Assembly: GCA_026260175.1 (NCBI GenBank)
Contig: JAKCWW010000455.1
Coordinates: forward strand, 47,242 to 111,241
Source of the DNA: Reticulitermes lucifugus
Lineage: Eukaryota > Arthropoda > Insecta > Blattodea > Rhinotermitidae
DNA: 64,000 nt
Reading direction: 5' to 3'
Positions 1 through 12,522 of this stretch are shown piece after piece; position 1 is the first letter of the stretch; each line of letters starts with the position of its first letter. The position numbers and the translations under genes are program-made. Under the pieces are notes generated by a model. The model was given only the letters and a program-made list of their open reading frames with translations, was not told the origin of the DNA and did no database searches.

Positions 1-3000
1 TTATATTATGAGTAGTGAATTAAGTCTGCAGTGAGCAACGTGACTAATTTTGGTTTATCTACTGACTTTTTCACACAGGAACAGAAAAACCAGAAGAACA
101 CTCAGCCACAAAGTTATGACCGTCGAGTTTTTGCGTCCACACGATGTACAGATCTGAGGATGTTTGTGCCTGTATTATCATGGACTGGTGTGACTGATGT
201 GGTAAAATGACACAGTTTATAGACAATGAAATGGTGTTCCTTGTAATGCTAAATGTATTAACACCTGAAGTTCATATAAATGTGTCAATTCTCTAGCAGG
301 TCCCTGATGGTACAGAAAGCAATAGAGTCCGAAACGTCGAAGCATTACCGATGTTGGAGAACTTGGCTCAAGCGGCGTTGCTTATTACCTGTAATTTGTT
401 AAGTGTTTATTTCGAATATCGACACAGACTAATTTTCCTGGCTGAACACTCTTTACAGATCTAATAAAATATGTAAGACTTGCATTGTTTTTAACCCTGT
501 AAAGCCCAGTGTTTACTTTGTATATCACCAGGATTAACAGCTAATAACTTTACACTCTGTCTTCACAATATTTTTATGTTTGTGGTAGTTCTTAAAATGA
601 AAAGCGGTTATTTCCTCATACTTCATTAACCGATCTTTTACAATGTTACGATTCCTTGAAAACAATTTCAAGAAAGTAAGATCTTTCTACAGAATGTTCT
701 AAATTCCGGTCGGTATTTTCAGGTTTTTGAGAGAGGAATTCAAATAGACCTGGACTGCTTCCTCTGTATTCTTCTTAAATTTTGATTGGTCTTCTCAGGG
801 GAATGAAACGCGGTTTAAATAAAGCTAGAGCATTTGCCTTCGCGTTCCTTGTGTACTTATTTATCTGTCTCTAGATCTATGGAACACAGATGGTCATGAG
901 ACAATAAGAAGAAGCCAGTTACACTTACGAGTATTATGGACCCCAAAGTTTAGTTACTCGCCACTATTTCCTATCCTGAACTACATTAATCCAATCTACA
1001 GCATCATTTTTTTCTGCCGTTTTTTATTACTGTATTAACTAAAATATTAAATATACTCGTATTTGCTAAGAATTCAGCACTTTAATCCACATAAAATTGC
1101 AGATTTTACCTGTATTACTTGATGTATGTTAACTGCACATGCCCGTTAGAGAGGAATGAAATGGAAGTATGACTATGAACAATAATGTAGAAAAGATACA
1201 TAGAAAATCATTTACAGTATTCCAAAACTCTCTTGAGTAATTTGAGGAAACACGAAAACTTTACGACAGAAATGCCTTTCTGTTGTCGAAACTGAAAGTG
1301 GCTACCTTCCGAATACAAATGAGGCTTTTGGTCCGCAAACAATTCTGAAAATATAAAGAGGTGCACAAGTACGTGGGTGTAAAGACCTAGACATTCTAGA
1401 ACTTTTCACTATGGAGATGTCACTAAACTTTATACTCTAGTTCCGAGATGATAGAGGCAGGAATCCATTCGGTAATGTGAAGATTTTCGCCTGCGTCTGC
1501 AAGGAAGGGAAATGCAGTCACTATAAATTTGAGTTATCCCAGTGAGTTATTCTAGGTCGCACTCTGTTATGTGTTATCTATTATGGTTTCGCTCTACGCA
1601 CTATGTTGTTAAAAGGTGGCTGACATATTCGATGCTGAATTTCTCCCATGTTCTGTAAACTGTCTGACAGTTTCTGACAATGGAATACACAGTGTCAAAT
1701 GCAGGGTCTGTAAGCTGTAGGATATTTATGACACGGTCCAACCGATTCTAGTCATTACAAACGACAACGGCATTTCGGATTAAAGTCTTAAAATTTGCAG
1801 TGTTAGGCATTTGTGTCCACTGTTAAACGACCTAATGCATTCAATAATTTTCATTGATTCATTCACTGGGTTTACTCTTAACCAAATATTTAGCGTAAGC
1901 TCTAAATTGCTCTAGAGAAGTGAAGTGTACTTTTTGTTATAAATTATCCTGAGCTATCTAAATCCACATTTCAGCTCCAGAATGTAACATTCTAATGATT
2001 ATTTATCAGTATCCTTCACTGCCTTCTGATTTCATAGGTGGCGTTTCGTAATTACATTTTATGTAAATCTATTTTAAAAGTGGGATTTTTTTTCAGAATC
2101 CCATTTCTTTATAGCAGTGTTCTTACATTATAATTGTGATGATACACTGGAATCTATAGCGACCATTTATCCAATAAATATATTTAGCTTTTTATTAATT
2201 GATTACAAAATTTTGTCAAATACACTAATTTTCGCTAGTTTTCTAACAATTTATTTTACAGTACATGTTTCACAGCAGTTAGTATGAAACACGCAGGGCA
2301 TAAAAATTGACCAGCAATTATTGAATATTATTGTATCCGATGGAGGCTTATAATCAATATATAACTGACACAACGGTGTTGCTATGAAAGTCTAATGTAC
2401 TGACGTTCGTATACGTGTAACGTATAAATACATACTTCTGCATGCATTAACAAAGTAACTTAAAATCACATATACGAGTATTTATGTAGGTCTTTGCCGT
2501 TCGCAGCAAAAATTTACTTCGTGAATTAAATAAATCGTAACATAATTCAAGGTGTTTAGAGCAACAAAAAATTGATTCTTAAATGCCGATTCCGATCTTG
2601 ATGGAATAATTTTGTATCAAGACAAAGTTTTGAAGAAAACTGCAATGACCATTTTGTACACACGTTTCAAGAATAAGTGTAGTTGACAAAATACGGCACA
2701 ACTGAAAGGTAGAACCCGTTTATCTTGTTAAAATATGAGGCTGTAAAATCATATTAGTGAAAAGAATTGTTTCTTATTTACACAGAAATATATCGAATAA
2801 GTGAAAGTTTTATACTTAAATTTTTTCTTACTTACAAATCAAGATAGAAGACAATAAATATATGCTTGTTTTTCAATTCTCTGTCAATTTAGTAAGCATG
2901 ATAACCCATTTATCATAATGCACTCTTTGTGCAGTGTTATATGAAAATTTGGGATTGTAAATACATAATTAAGCTAATAATAAAGACAGATGCATTACGA

Positions 3001-5242
3001 ATGACATGTACAAAATATCACTATGGGAAATTCGTCCCATTTCTGCCAATTCATGCTGCTTTAACCAAAATGATTGTGCTAAATATTTTCTTTTTCCTAT
3101 AATTTGACAAATGATTTGTTTGCCTGAGCCTAAAAAAATTTGTTAATATCTTCCCATTTTAGACACTGAAAGGAGAGAAGACACGTCCATCGCTTTTCAC
3201 GTTACGAAAGGCGACTGTTGTTGAAAGTGCACGAGTAATAATTATGGTGTTATCATTTGACGGGTCGCCTCTTTGGTTGACATCGTGCAATAAAGGACTT
3301 GACAATTTTAAAGCCTGGATCTGATCTGCATGACATGAAAGTTAAGTCGTACCTCATTAGAGAGACAGAAAATGTCAATTATGTAGTTAATTCAAGTAAC
3401 GGATGTCCAGGGAAGCAATGTTTCTTAGTCCAAGAAATAAATGACGACCAATGGGCGATATGCTCCTTACTTTAACTTTAAACCAGGTGGCATATTCGAG
3501 TAACGTTTCCTATCGACTACTAAAAAATCTGCAGGCCCCAACTGTTTAAACGCTAACAATACTTCATTTAGACCACTAGGCGTATTTATGTTTTCCGTAC
3601 TTTTCTAACACTCTGCACTGATATTTTCCGTAAACAGCATCGTTTGACTGGTCTTTGTATCAGTGAAAAATTTTATTTTCTGAATTTTTTATATAATGAG
3701 GTTAAGCACATTTCAGAAGAAAATGGATACTTTGCAATATTTGTATAATTTTTAGAATACCTCTGATTTATATAAATAATTCACATGCTGTAATTTATAC
3801 ACGATTACGCCCTAGCTTATTCCTCACTTCGAATAAAAAGGAAAGTAAGGTCCCTTAAGTTGAAAGCAATAAGTTAATATGATATCCCACTTTGAATTTA
3901 GAGGACAATGGCCTGTCAGTCATAATAATGTCTTCTGCAGAACAACTTTTGTCCATCCTTCACGAGAGTTATGTGAGGTACCTTTCTGCGGGCCTAGCAA
4001 GCGACAACAATGGATCAGCATTTAATTATGAAGGTTTAGTTTCCATAATGACAAAAATTTCCTTTTTACGATATAGTAGGTGAACAGCGCTAAAATTTCA
4101 GGTCAAGAACAATATTCATCCCCTTGATAACATGGTGTGCAAAGAAGAGTGTGATTTTAAGACCTTTAACTCTAATATTAAACAAAAATTTACAAAGCGG
4201 TTACGTTTACATTACTATTTATTCCATCGCTAAGTGCAATTGTCATTGGCTTTGCAAAGTTTTCCTTTCTCCCTCTGCATAGTAATGTTATTGGAGATCA
4301 CTTTGAAATGTTAACTAGAAAGTAAAGTGGCATAAATTCATTACATTTATCCATGGAGTGCATTTTTCATGAACATTTGAATTTTTTTCTCCGCATATAC
4401 GTACAATCCTAGTGAAGAATATTCCTTCTTCGTCTATTAGCCGTAATAAATGCAAATTATAATTACAGGCACGTATGATGTTTAAAAGCCGGACAATCTC
4501 GCCTTTGAAAATGTACCCGACCGTACGTTTTATTTCTCAAATGAAAACAGGCATGGTGAAAACAAGACGTATAGTAACGCTATATATAACTGAGTTAAAT
4601 AGGGTGAAATATTTAAATTTTATGTTGCTGATAATTTTAATATTTTTTAATTATTTCCATATACGAGGCAGCGTAAAGTAGTCTAAAGTTTATTTTTGAA
4701 AATATTATCACCTTGAGTTTGCTTGGAATTTTACATTTTCGAAAGTAAAGTATACGTATCTGAAATCTGAGCTCTCGCAGCGGTACAAAAAAAACAGTCT
4801 TCTTCTATACGACGCATTGTCGCTTGATGAATAGTTACAGACGTTTCGGAAAAGCTTGCTGCCTCCTTCGCCAGGGTATATTAGACTGCTAAACGTTGAA
4901 AATGTGAGTCATATACCAGTCGACTTGGCATAATTTTCTATCAGATTTGGTCTTCGTAATAAAAGCAATTTCCTGCATATTTCGATTAGAATGACATACA
5001 TCCTTTCTAATCCGACGTTGCTTGCACTGACCGAGGGATGTGTAAATCTCTGACGGGATTACGTGGCATATTTCCACTTCTTGAAGAAGTTTTGTTGTTT
5101 TATGGTATTTTAGTTTTGAGCTCTGATATAACAATTTGCATTCACATTTAAGACACCACTTAAATTCTCATTTTGAGACCAAGGGACGTCAGGTAAAACA
5201 TTTTCAGAAAAGAAAAATTTGTAAGGTATATAATATTAAATA
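1..5242. other. Unannotated AT-rich stretch, no gene seen
   Basis: Both strands were read for coding homology, repeats and RNA signatures. Short open frames occur (for example 3892-4083, 4475-4681 and 4889-5134 on the minus strand), but none shows a recognisable domain, a run of conserved residues or flanking splice signals, so they are treated as chance frames. Weak hammerhead-like strings at about 300-345 and 4838-4876 were examined and rejected. The rest is low-complexity A/T-rich sequence. Confidence 0.6.
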
Positions 5243-5335
5243 CAAGGTTATTCAAAATGATTGTCGGGGTTTTAACAACTTGTCATGCACAATACACTTG
5301 AGATAGGAGTATATAGTTGCACCGATGGATCAAGA

Positions 5336-5520
5336 NNNNNNNNNNNNNNNNNNNNNNNNNNNNNNNNNNNNNNNNNNNNNNNNNNNNNNNNNNNNNNNNN
5401 NNNNNNNNNNNNNNNNNNNNNNNNNNNNNNNNNNNNNNNNNNNNNNNNNNNNNNNNNNNNNNNNNNNNNNNNNNNNNNNNNNNNNNNNNNNNNNNNNNNN
5501 NNNNNNNNNNNNNNNNNNNN
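5336..5520. other. Assembly gap (N run)
   Basis: 185 undetermined bases. The gap lies between the inverted ends of the mariner-like element, a typical place for short-read assembly failure. Open frames running through it are artefacts. Confidence 0.99.
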
Positions 5521-5521
5521 T

Positions 5522-5659
5522 ATCCCGGAACTGAAGGTACGAATCAGAACCGCCATTGAAACCATCACCGCTGACATGCTAGAGAAAGTTTGGAACGAAC
5601 TCGATTATCGTGTTGATGTTTGTAGAATCACAAAGCATGCACATATAGAGCACCTGTAA
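5522..5659 (+). pseudogene. Transposase C-terminal fragment, mariner superfamily
   Basis: The frame is open from the edge of the N run to a TAA stop at 5657-5659, giving about 45 residues. It starts IPELKVRIRTAI, continues through DMLEKVWNELDYRVDVCR and ends HIEHL. This resembles the extreme C-terminus of arthropod DDE transposases of the mariner/IS630 superfamily, in which an E/K-rich helix, a W-x-E-L-x-Y-R-x-D-x-C-R block and a terminal HIEHL recur. The function would be DNA cleavage and strand transfer at the element ends, but the catalytic DDE core is not present (lost or inside the gap). No start codon is visible. This fragment alone cannot be active. The family assignment comes from memory of the motif, not from a search. 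Confidence 0.7.
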
Positions 5660-5779
5660 GGTATGTCACAAAAACCTGGAGTGTTTTTCTATTAAATAAA
5701 AAAATACATATACTCCTATCTCAAGTGTATTCTGTATGATAAGTTCTTAAAACCCCGACAATCATTTTGAATAACCCTG

Positions 5780-6969
5780 TATAATTAAAATTACATTAAA
5801 AGACTTTTATTTATTTCCATACATTTTAAGTTAGGTTTTACGTAATTTTATATTCACGTAATTTAAAACCACTTTATGTTTACATTTTTAAGTACCCATA
5901 AGACAGTATAGTTTTATTGGACAGTAATGCTCTTAAAATTAATTACGAGGCTAAAATGTAGTTTTTAAATTTTATTTGCCGATTTTACTTTATTCAATGT
6001 GCATATATCATTCGAAGACCTGTTGAAAACACAGCATGAAAATTAAAGTGATGTAATATATATTTAAGTACCTAGAAGCTGGCTAGTTTAAAATAAAGTA
6101 GGCAAATTAAAATGTTGGTTTTTACATACCCTCTAATCATGTTTCAATCTTTTGTCTCTTTAATAAGATTATGCCTAAGAGATCATCAGATGAATATAGT
6201 GGAATTATTCACATGTGATTTGAAATATGACGGCGCCTTACTTTCCACAACAGCGCTTCTACGTACCGTAATTTACAATATTTGTGAAACTAAAATGGCA
6301 ATATTTGACTTGAATTAAAACATGCAGATATTACGGCATTTCAAACCTTCGATGTACACAAATAATTATTACATAGCAATGTGTAATTCAGAATATACCT
6401 TATATAATATTTACTTACACACAAATGATGTAATTAACTTCCATGTTATTTATTATTATTGTAATTTATTGAATCTATACGACCACAGACGATGTCGGAA
6501 AACAATTCAGGACTTATCTGTCTTGTAGTAATTTCGAGAACGTAGATTTCAAGGCCCTGTAGTTGGAACCGTGACGAAGCACTGATAATGTTTTGTAGTG
6601 ACGCTGTGCGTAAACCAGAAATAAAGCACTTCATTTGACGATGCATTTACAAAGGGCGGTTAATAATCATTTCAGTAAAGCCAGTTACGCTGTATGTTCT
6701 GTGGTCACATGTGTAGGCAAACACAGCAAGGCCTGTACTAATGGGCATGAACATTCGGGTGTGTACTTAATAATGTATGTTACACAAACTTATTGCACCA
6801 CCAGCCAATAGGTAAACACTTTGGTAAAGACTGTTACACTTTGTACCACAGGACGTCTAACCATGTTAGTAATTTCCTATACCACTTCTATTAACATCTA
6901 ACAGAAAATGTAAAACAGACAATAGTGATCTTTATATTTCATATTATATATACCGTGTATTTTTTATAA
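5780..6969. other. Unannotated AT-rich stretch
   Basis: Nothing recognised. The frames at 6112-6318 and 6322-6528 have no domain signature and an A/T-driven composition. Confidence 0.55.
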
Positions 6970-7429
6970 TTAATTAATTTTTAATTTTATTTCAATCCAA
7001 CAAATGCACTACAATTTCTTTCACTGATTTCTTGCCCCTACATATATTTCGGCACATCCTGTGCTATCCTCAGGGGGTTCGTCGAGTGTTCACAATCTTC
7101 AATGCATCCAATTGTTTTTCACTTAATTTCATAACACATAATTATTGTAAGCCACCAGCACTAAATATCACTTGTCTTTCTGTTCATAGTAATAACTTAT
7201 CTTTCTTCAGTTTTACTATTAAAAATTTTTAGAATTGAAGATAGTTGTAGAATAAAATATTAAAATTGTGTTTGACAGCTGGCTATGTATACTAGTTGTT
7301 CGATCACATTTGATCTTGTCCTTTTGCTGTGTTGTTAATCTCCTGTGGTGTATTGTGTACTGAGCAAGAAATCAGTGAAAGAAAGTGTAGTGCATTTGTT
7401 GGATTAAAATGAAATTAAAAATTAATTAA
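6970..7429. mobile_element. Foldback element with 65-bp inverted arms and a hammerhead-like motif
   Basis: The arms 6970-7034 and 7365-7429 are inverted copies matching at about 62 of 65 positions by eye. Each starts TTAATTAATTTTTAATTT and runs through ATCCAACAAATGCACTACA to CACTGATTTCTTG. The 330-bp interior has no coding frame with a known domain. A hammerhead-like motif lies on the minus strand immediately inside the left arm (7034-7080), with its 3' side pointing outward. The high arm identity suggests a fairly recent insertion or maintained pairing. No transposase or reverse transcriptase is present, so the element is non-autonomous. It could be a MITE or a Penelope-related derivative; the hammerhead-like motif favours the second, but this is inference. 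Confidence 0.75.
7034..7080 (-). ncRNA. Hammerhead ribozyme-like motif
   Basis: Read on the minus strand: stem I 5' side CCCC (7074-7077), core CUGAGGA (7067-7073), stem II GCACA-GGA-UGUGC (7052-7064, five Watson-Crick pairs), GAAA (7047-7050), a very short stem III, then GUA (7039-7041), where cleavage is predicted after the A, and stem I 3' side GGGG (7035-7038). All invariant core positions of a hammerhead (C3 U4 G5 A6 N7 G8 A9, G12 A13 A14 A15.1, U16.1) can be placed. The closing pair of stem II is an A-C mismatch, which may lower activity. The tiny stem III resembles the minimal variants known from Penelope-like elements. Activity is not shown by sequence alone. Confidence 0.55.
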
Positions 7430-8209
7430 GACAAAGGTGATGTTAAAGTTTGCAGCACTAAATATGGAGAAATATACACATTTCAGAAAATTAGTACCTT
7501 ATTGTTCTTTCTTTAATCAATTCGAAAATCACAAGACATTGAATGTCGTGGCTTTTATATAAGGTACATGTTTAAGTTCAAGATTCAAGCCTTCACGTGT
7601 GTTATACTGTGTCGACTGGAAATTTGGAAGTATCGGAATGTCCTCAACGTGAGGAATAAGCAGTCCCTGGAACATTTCAGAAGACTTGAATCTGCGGCAA
7701 AACTGCTGTATGAAGCTGATCTATCTCACGTACTTCTTTTTCCAAACACATTTTTCAAAATACTTAATAAAATATCAGCAAGACTCTCTCGAGATATGCG
7801 CTCAAACGCAGGTTGTTATACATTTAACAAAGTCACTATTTTTGCCCGAATTTAAATCGCAAGCAGATTTTCGACAAAATTTAGCAAGTTCATGTAACTG
7901 AATATCATATTTTATGAAAATGTTTTTCTGTTGTTTTCCATTTGTTGAAAGAATAGAAAGACATGAAGAATTCGCAAAACTCAAATTTTTTTCTTTTCGG
8001 TGCTAAAAACAGAAACCCCCTTATATGTTTGATAATGTAAGACCTTAATGCTTGGAGCACAATCGCATTTATTCATATAGACATAACAAGACTGCAAATA
8101 CTCTACTTCGTGATGGCGTACATTGCTTGCAAAATGATCTGTCCAAACGCCTATCCATATCGAGCGCCAAGTGTAGACAATAGAGCAAAATGTTATTTAC
8201 ACCATTAAG
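7430..8209. other. Unannotated stretch
   Basis: The frame at 7568-7855 is open for 95 codons but shows no domain or conserved motif that I recognise. No repeat hallmark is seen. Confidence 0.5.
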
Positions 8210-8560
8210 TAAAGTGTGAATTTCACTGCATCGAATTTTACCAAATTCATATTAATGAATTACATTGCGATGAAAATTGTTATATCATACCTAACTAAAA
8301 TCTGTAGAGAAATATGAGAAGCAGGAGTAGAAATTCATTTACGCCTTTAACTGAAGAATGAATGTCAGTGAGCTGATTTTCGCGAAACTCACACTTTCTC
8401 AGCAACTGTTAAAGACATACTGTCCCGGATTGCAAGAAAATATGTCAGACGTCTTAGTCTCTGATACTAGGTCATCGACAGTAAGATGGAGAATGGACAG
8501 GCAGAAGGACAGGGAGACAGACAGAGAGAGAGAAGGAAGGATGGAAGTAGTCTTTACACA
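8210..8560 (+). repeat. Interspersed repeat R8, copy A, with purine-rich tail
   Basis: The block shares a long diverged similarity with 53150-53460. Both contain ATTCA(T/G)TTACGCCTTTAA, then (A/T)TTTTC(G/A)CGAAA with a following CACA/GCAC, and both end in a purine-rich tetranucleotide tail (here CAGACAGAGAGAGAG, there ACGGACGGACG). The arrangement, a diverged body followed by a (GGAC/CAGA)n tail, recurs at 8690-8890. No protein is encoded. The class is unknown; it may be a non-coding interspersed repeat. Confidence 0.5.
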
Positions 8561-8689
8561 GGACCATTTTATTACTTTGTAAAGGAGGCCTAATGACTAA
8601 GGAATGAAAGAAAATATGAATGATTTATTAGTTGCAGAATGGGAGTTTGAAATGTCGGTAGAGTGTGATACTTTTTGCATGTTTTCTCT

Positions 8690-8900
8690 GCAATTTCCCT
8701 GAATTTGTAATTCGTGAATATCTTCAAGAAAAGCACTAAAAAGGAGAATATTTGAAAGGCGCCCTACAATCACGACAAGATATTATGATACATGTCCGTG
8801 GATCTAAGTGTGAAGAAAATTCACGCAAGGCCTTCAGTGGAAGTCTCGCTGTAAGTAACGGACGCACGGATGGACGGACCGACATACTGAGGCTAAAACT
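8690..8900 (+). repeat. Probable second R8-type unit with (GGAC)n tail
   Basis: A body containing AATTCACGCAAGGCC is followed by ACGGACGCACGGATGGACGG at about 8860-8880, the same body-then-tail layout as copy A and as the copy at 53 kb. Similarity in the body is weaker than between the other two, so this call is tentative. Confidence 0.35.
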
Positions 8901-11179
8901 CGCTTTTCCCAACTACATGGCAAAGGCCCCCAAGAACAATAATCTATTTGCTCTTCCTTGTGACATTTTAATTAATCTAAAAGCAACTTGAATTACGAAA
9001 TCTGGTAGCTTTTAAAAGATGCTTTAAATTATTGACATAGTTCCAGTTTATTGAACACGAAATCTGAATTCTTCAATGTGCGAGAATTAAGAGAAGAAAT
9101 GCTTATTAATCTAAAAATTTACATCAGTCACACACAATGATCGATGAATGTAGGAGAAAATTTGGCATTGTCGCGGACACAGTAGGGCTACTAGTTCAAC
9201 CTTTGATAAAATACAGAAGAAGGGCAGGTGTTCTGATACGGCAAGTTTGGGAGATGAGAAGAGATACAATTTTAAAACGCTTTCATTCAGTCGAACTGTA
9301 TTATGAAGAAAAATTAGTCATTACTTAACATTTCGGAAGTCTTTGAAATCTGTTACAGAATTCTCGCACATGATTTCAGTTTAAAAGTATTATAGAACTT
9401 AGTTAATAAGTTCTTAAAAGCATGCTGCTTAATTTCAGTTATTAAAGAATTATAGGCTGGAACTGTTAACGTCTTGACTGTGCAAGGATTATCACGTTAC
9501 TTCTAAATATCTGTAAATCATTGTTATTCCGTGATCAGGCCACCTTAGTTTAACAGAAGCTTGTTTGATAAGATCATACTCCCACAGTAACGTTTGCTGT
9601 ATTTTATGGAAACTAAAGATGTTAACTCTAAACCAGAACTAATCTTGAGCCACAAGGACCTATTCCATGTCCTCACTTATTTAGAAAACTGAATATAATT
9701 TTCCCATACACGCACAAGGGACTTAATGAAACATCTTATTTTTCGGACTAAAATTGTGTAAGAATTTCTCATAATTCCCACGTGAATTTTCATACAAATA
9801 ATAAATAATTCCTTCATAAAAGACGGTGTAAAACGTTACACATAAGATATTAACCTAGTATTTCATTTCGGAATATGAAATCCTAAAATAGAAATCAAAA
9901 TTTTCATCTTGGCTTAAAAATAATATAATTTGATACATATATAATGGATTGAAATGCTCAACAATATTCGTTCTATCAAGTCTAGCTTTATAAGAAAAAA
10001 ATGATTACTTTGTAAGTGTGTAGCCAAGAGCATTTTTCTACATTTCAATTCAGACTTTGAATTTTCTGTCACTAGCTAAGACTGCAGGCAATGTAACTTT
10101 ATTTGAAAGCTGCTGTATATTATTCCTCTGAGCTGGATTTTTATCTTGCATAAAATTCTAAATTATTTTAAATGTGAATAGAACTTAATATAAATTTGAA
10201 TGCTACGTAGATAAAGTAAAGTAGTCTCTGTGCTTGAAGAGGGAAAGAAGCCGTCATAGGTTTAGCTGAACACCTCCTTAACTATGACGCAAAATAAAGC
10301 TGAATGGTCAGTATTACGCCTGGGTAGCTTTACACAAGGAGAAATTCTCGCCCCCCTTTTCTAATGACAGGTAGACTGGGTGGGTTCCAAAACAAGTCTT
10401 GACATTATGCAAACGAAAAAAAATATTACCCCTACAGGGAATCAATTAAAATTCGATAGGATTAATTAGAGCGGCTTAGTGTAGAATACATAGGCATGCT
10501 GCCTGAATACGCCAATAAACTTTCAAACTCTAGCTGTAAGACTAAGAATGTGCAACATTTTATTTTGCTCGAATGGTCAGGACGAGTAAGCAGGTTGATT
10601 GATGCTAATGCTGCTCCTGTGGCCATTGATTTAGGCCTGTGTTTAAAAAGAAAAACAATCTCCGCTGGTCCAAAGAATAGTACAAACGGGAAACATGGCA
10701 CATACACGAATATCTTATGGCAGACTAAGGAAGAGTGAGCCAAACGACGATATTTTTTCTGTTGCGGTTGGATGGCACATTATTTTACGATCTACTCAAG
10801 ACATTACCCATACAATTCCTGAAGGAAGTACTAATAAGGGAGAGCAATCACTCTCAGCCAGCGTTTTGAGTTTGGAAATTCTCCTAAACTTTGTTAACAA
10901 AACATCGTAGGCATCGCTCTTCTTTTCCCTGTCACTACGTTCCATGCCTTTAACATCTCACGAGGCAAACTTCTGTACACTTCGATACACAAAATTACTA
11001 AGCGCCTCTCTTCCTCGTTTACGGCTGCAGGTTTCATCTCGGGCATTTTTACTACTCGGCAGAGAGTCGGTTGAATGGATATTGCGCAGTACTCAATAAA
11101 AGTCAACATTTACTTGATTGTCACAACACATTTTGCAACCCTTCAATATTAAATCTATACCTTCGTATGCATTACAAAT
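8901..11179. other. Unannotated stretch
   Basis: Nothing recognised. Several overlapping open frames lie at 10462-11109 on both strands, and the local base composition there is a little richer in G+C than the surroundings. The minus-strand frame 10894-11109 (71 codons, with a charged NEEERRLVILCIEVYRSL segment) looks more protein-like than most. I cannot match it to a family and see no splice context. It could be part of an unrecognised element. Confidence 0.45.
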
Positions 11180-12522
11180 TTTAGCAGAATATCATTGACC
11201 GTCTTGGAAAGCAAGGTTGAAAAGCAGTAGCCATAAGGCTTCTTCTTGTTTCAGAGGATTCAGAATATGAAATTTATCAGACAAATATTTCTTGCTCGAG
11301 GTTTACTCTTTCTAAACTAAATCACAGGCTTTCTTAAAGTCTATAAATAGTCCTAAATTGGTCAGGTAAATTACTATAAATTTTCTCAATTATTTTATGA
11401 ATTCAGACACCTGATCAGTAGTTGATATATTACATTTAGTTTTGAACAGATAATCTCCAAAACGTTCGGCTATATATGGAGTTAAACTTGGCAGAAGGAT
11501 GACAAAATTTGTATATGACTGATAATAGTAATATGCCTCGATTGTTACTACAATACCTTTTTCGCCCCTGTTATACGTATACAACAGTTTGACTCCTACA
11601 CTCTTAAGGAAACTCTCGCTTACTTCAGACAGAATTAATACGTTTGTGGATTCCTGAACATAAACTGCTGCTTCCTGCTTAAATTAGTTTTGATAGAATT
11701 TGAAATATATCTATGTTTCAAATTTTCAGTCACCATCTTATTCTCAAAGTCACACGACTCAGTCACTAGGGGCTCATCTCTACATTCAAGAGCAGGTAGA
11801 ATTAATTATGACGGCTATTTAAACAAGGTGGGAATCTACAAGACCTTCCTCATTTTTTTCGCATTAGTTGCATGTTGGTAACTTAATTTATGCCTCGATA
11901 AGCATCTCTACCAATATTGTTGTGCCTGCTTATTTCAATCTCATTAAATTTACTTTTCGAACACCGCTGCTTTTTTCTATATACTTCTAATGGGTTTTAC
12001 GTCATTCATTACTCATATTTTCTGCACTGAATTGTCTTGGATGCTCTCAGCATTGTAACTTAAGGTGATCCTTTGATCTATAAATTTTGAACGTTCTTCG
12101 TCAAACCATGAATAATGTTGCTTTCTTGCTTCCGGGCCTGAATTCTCCTATCTACCAACAAGACGCGATCAAGCTGAATGTGAGTATTCCCATCTGGACT
12201 GGTCCAATTTTTTTGTTCTTTTTTTTGTGTGCAAATATTGTGCGCTTGACAACTAGATGATTCCATGTGGCAAGATTTGCTACTGTAACTTTATTACCAC
12301 TACTTTGGTTTAGGCTTTCATCCAAAGTTTTCCGCGTAAAAATACCTCACCTCCCTAGTTGTGCTTTCAAATGTCCTAAGTAAATTTTCAAGTGGAACTT
12401 AGGAAAGTGATCCAATATCTGCGCTAATTCCGTACAGAATCTGTCCGTTGAGTGAACGCTTTTGTCCTGAACTGGTGACTGCCCATTCAGAGCAATAATA
12501 TCACACCAATGACCGCTTAGCC
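11180..12522 (-). pseudogene. Decayed non-LTR retrotransposon (RT and endonuclease remnants)
   Basis: This is the same family as the LINE at 35518-38100, on the same strand and in the same order. About 11205-11260 matches the 36480-36540 segment after RT motif A. About 11323-11352 matches the motif A segment (LFIDFKQAYDS in the better copy). The minus frame 11390-11584 retains LTPYIAERFGDY and STTDQV, matching LTPYAEEIIGDH and STTDHI. About 12160-12215 matches the endonuclease segment with SPDGNTHIQLD. The minus frame 12347-12535 carries GHWCDIIALN, then ILDHFPKFHLKIYLG. The key GDFNA motif of the endonuclease has decayed to GHLKA, and several frameshifts and stops break the frame. It would have encoded an apurinic-type endonuclease plus reverse transcriptase for target-primed insertion. 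It is interrupted at 12523 by a hAT-type element and resumes at 13170. Confidence 0.75.

Larger units (their letters stand above)
5243..5779 (+). mobile_element. Mariner-superfamily element with 72-bp inverted ends
   Basis: The two ends are inverted copies of each other over about 72 bp (5243-5314 and 5708-5779). Both begin CA(A/G)GGTTATTCAAAATGA and read inward to a shared GAGATAGGAGTATAT. Each end is flanked by TA (5241-5242 and 5780-5781), the target duplication typical of Tc1/mariner elements. The interior carries the C-terminus of a transposase (5522-5659). Including a 185-base run of N, the element is 537 bp. A complete mariner-type element needs roughly 1 kb of coding sequence, so either this copy is internally deleted or the gap size is only nominal. 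Ends and target duplication are seen directly; the superfamily call rests on the TA duplication and the protein tail. Confidence 0.85.

Noticed and set aside
300-345. Possible hammerhead (CCUGAUGG...GUCCGAAACGUC)
   Set aside because: Core position A9 is G, stem II is only about two pairs with a long loop, and stem I cannot form.
4838-4876. Possible hammerhead on the minus strand (CUGGCGA...UCCGAAACGUC)
   Set aside because: Core A6 is changed and stem II is poor. It is probably an old repeat of a similar type but not supportable as a ribozyme.
5272-5659. Open frames of 69 to 124 codons spanning the N run
   Set aside because: Most of their length is undetermined bases. Only the 5522-5659 part has real sequence, and that is reported as a transposase fragment.
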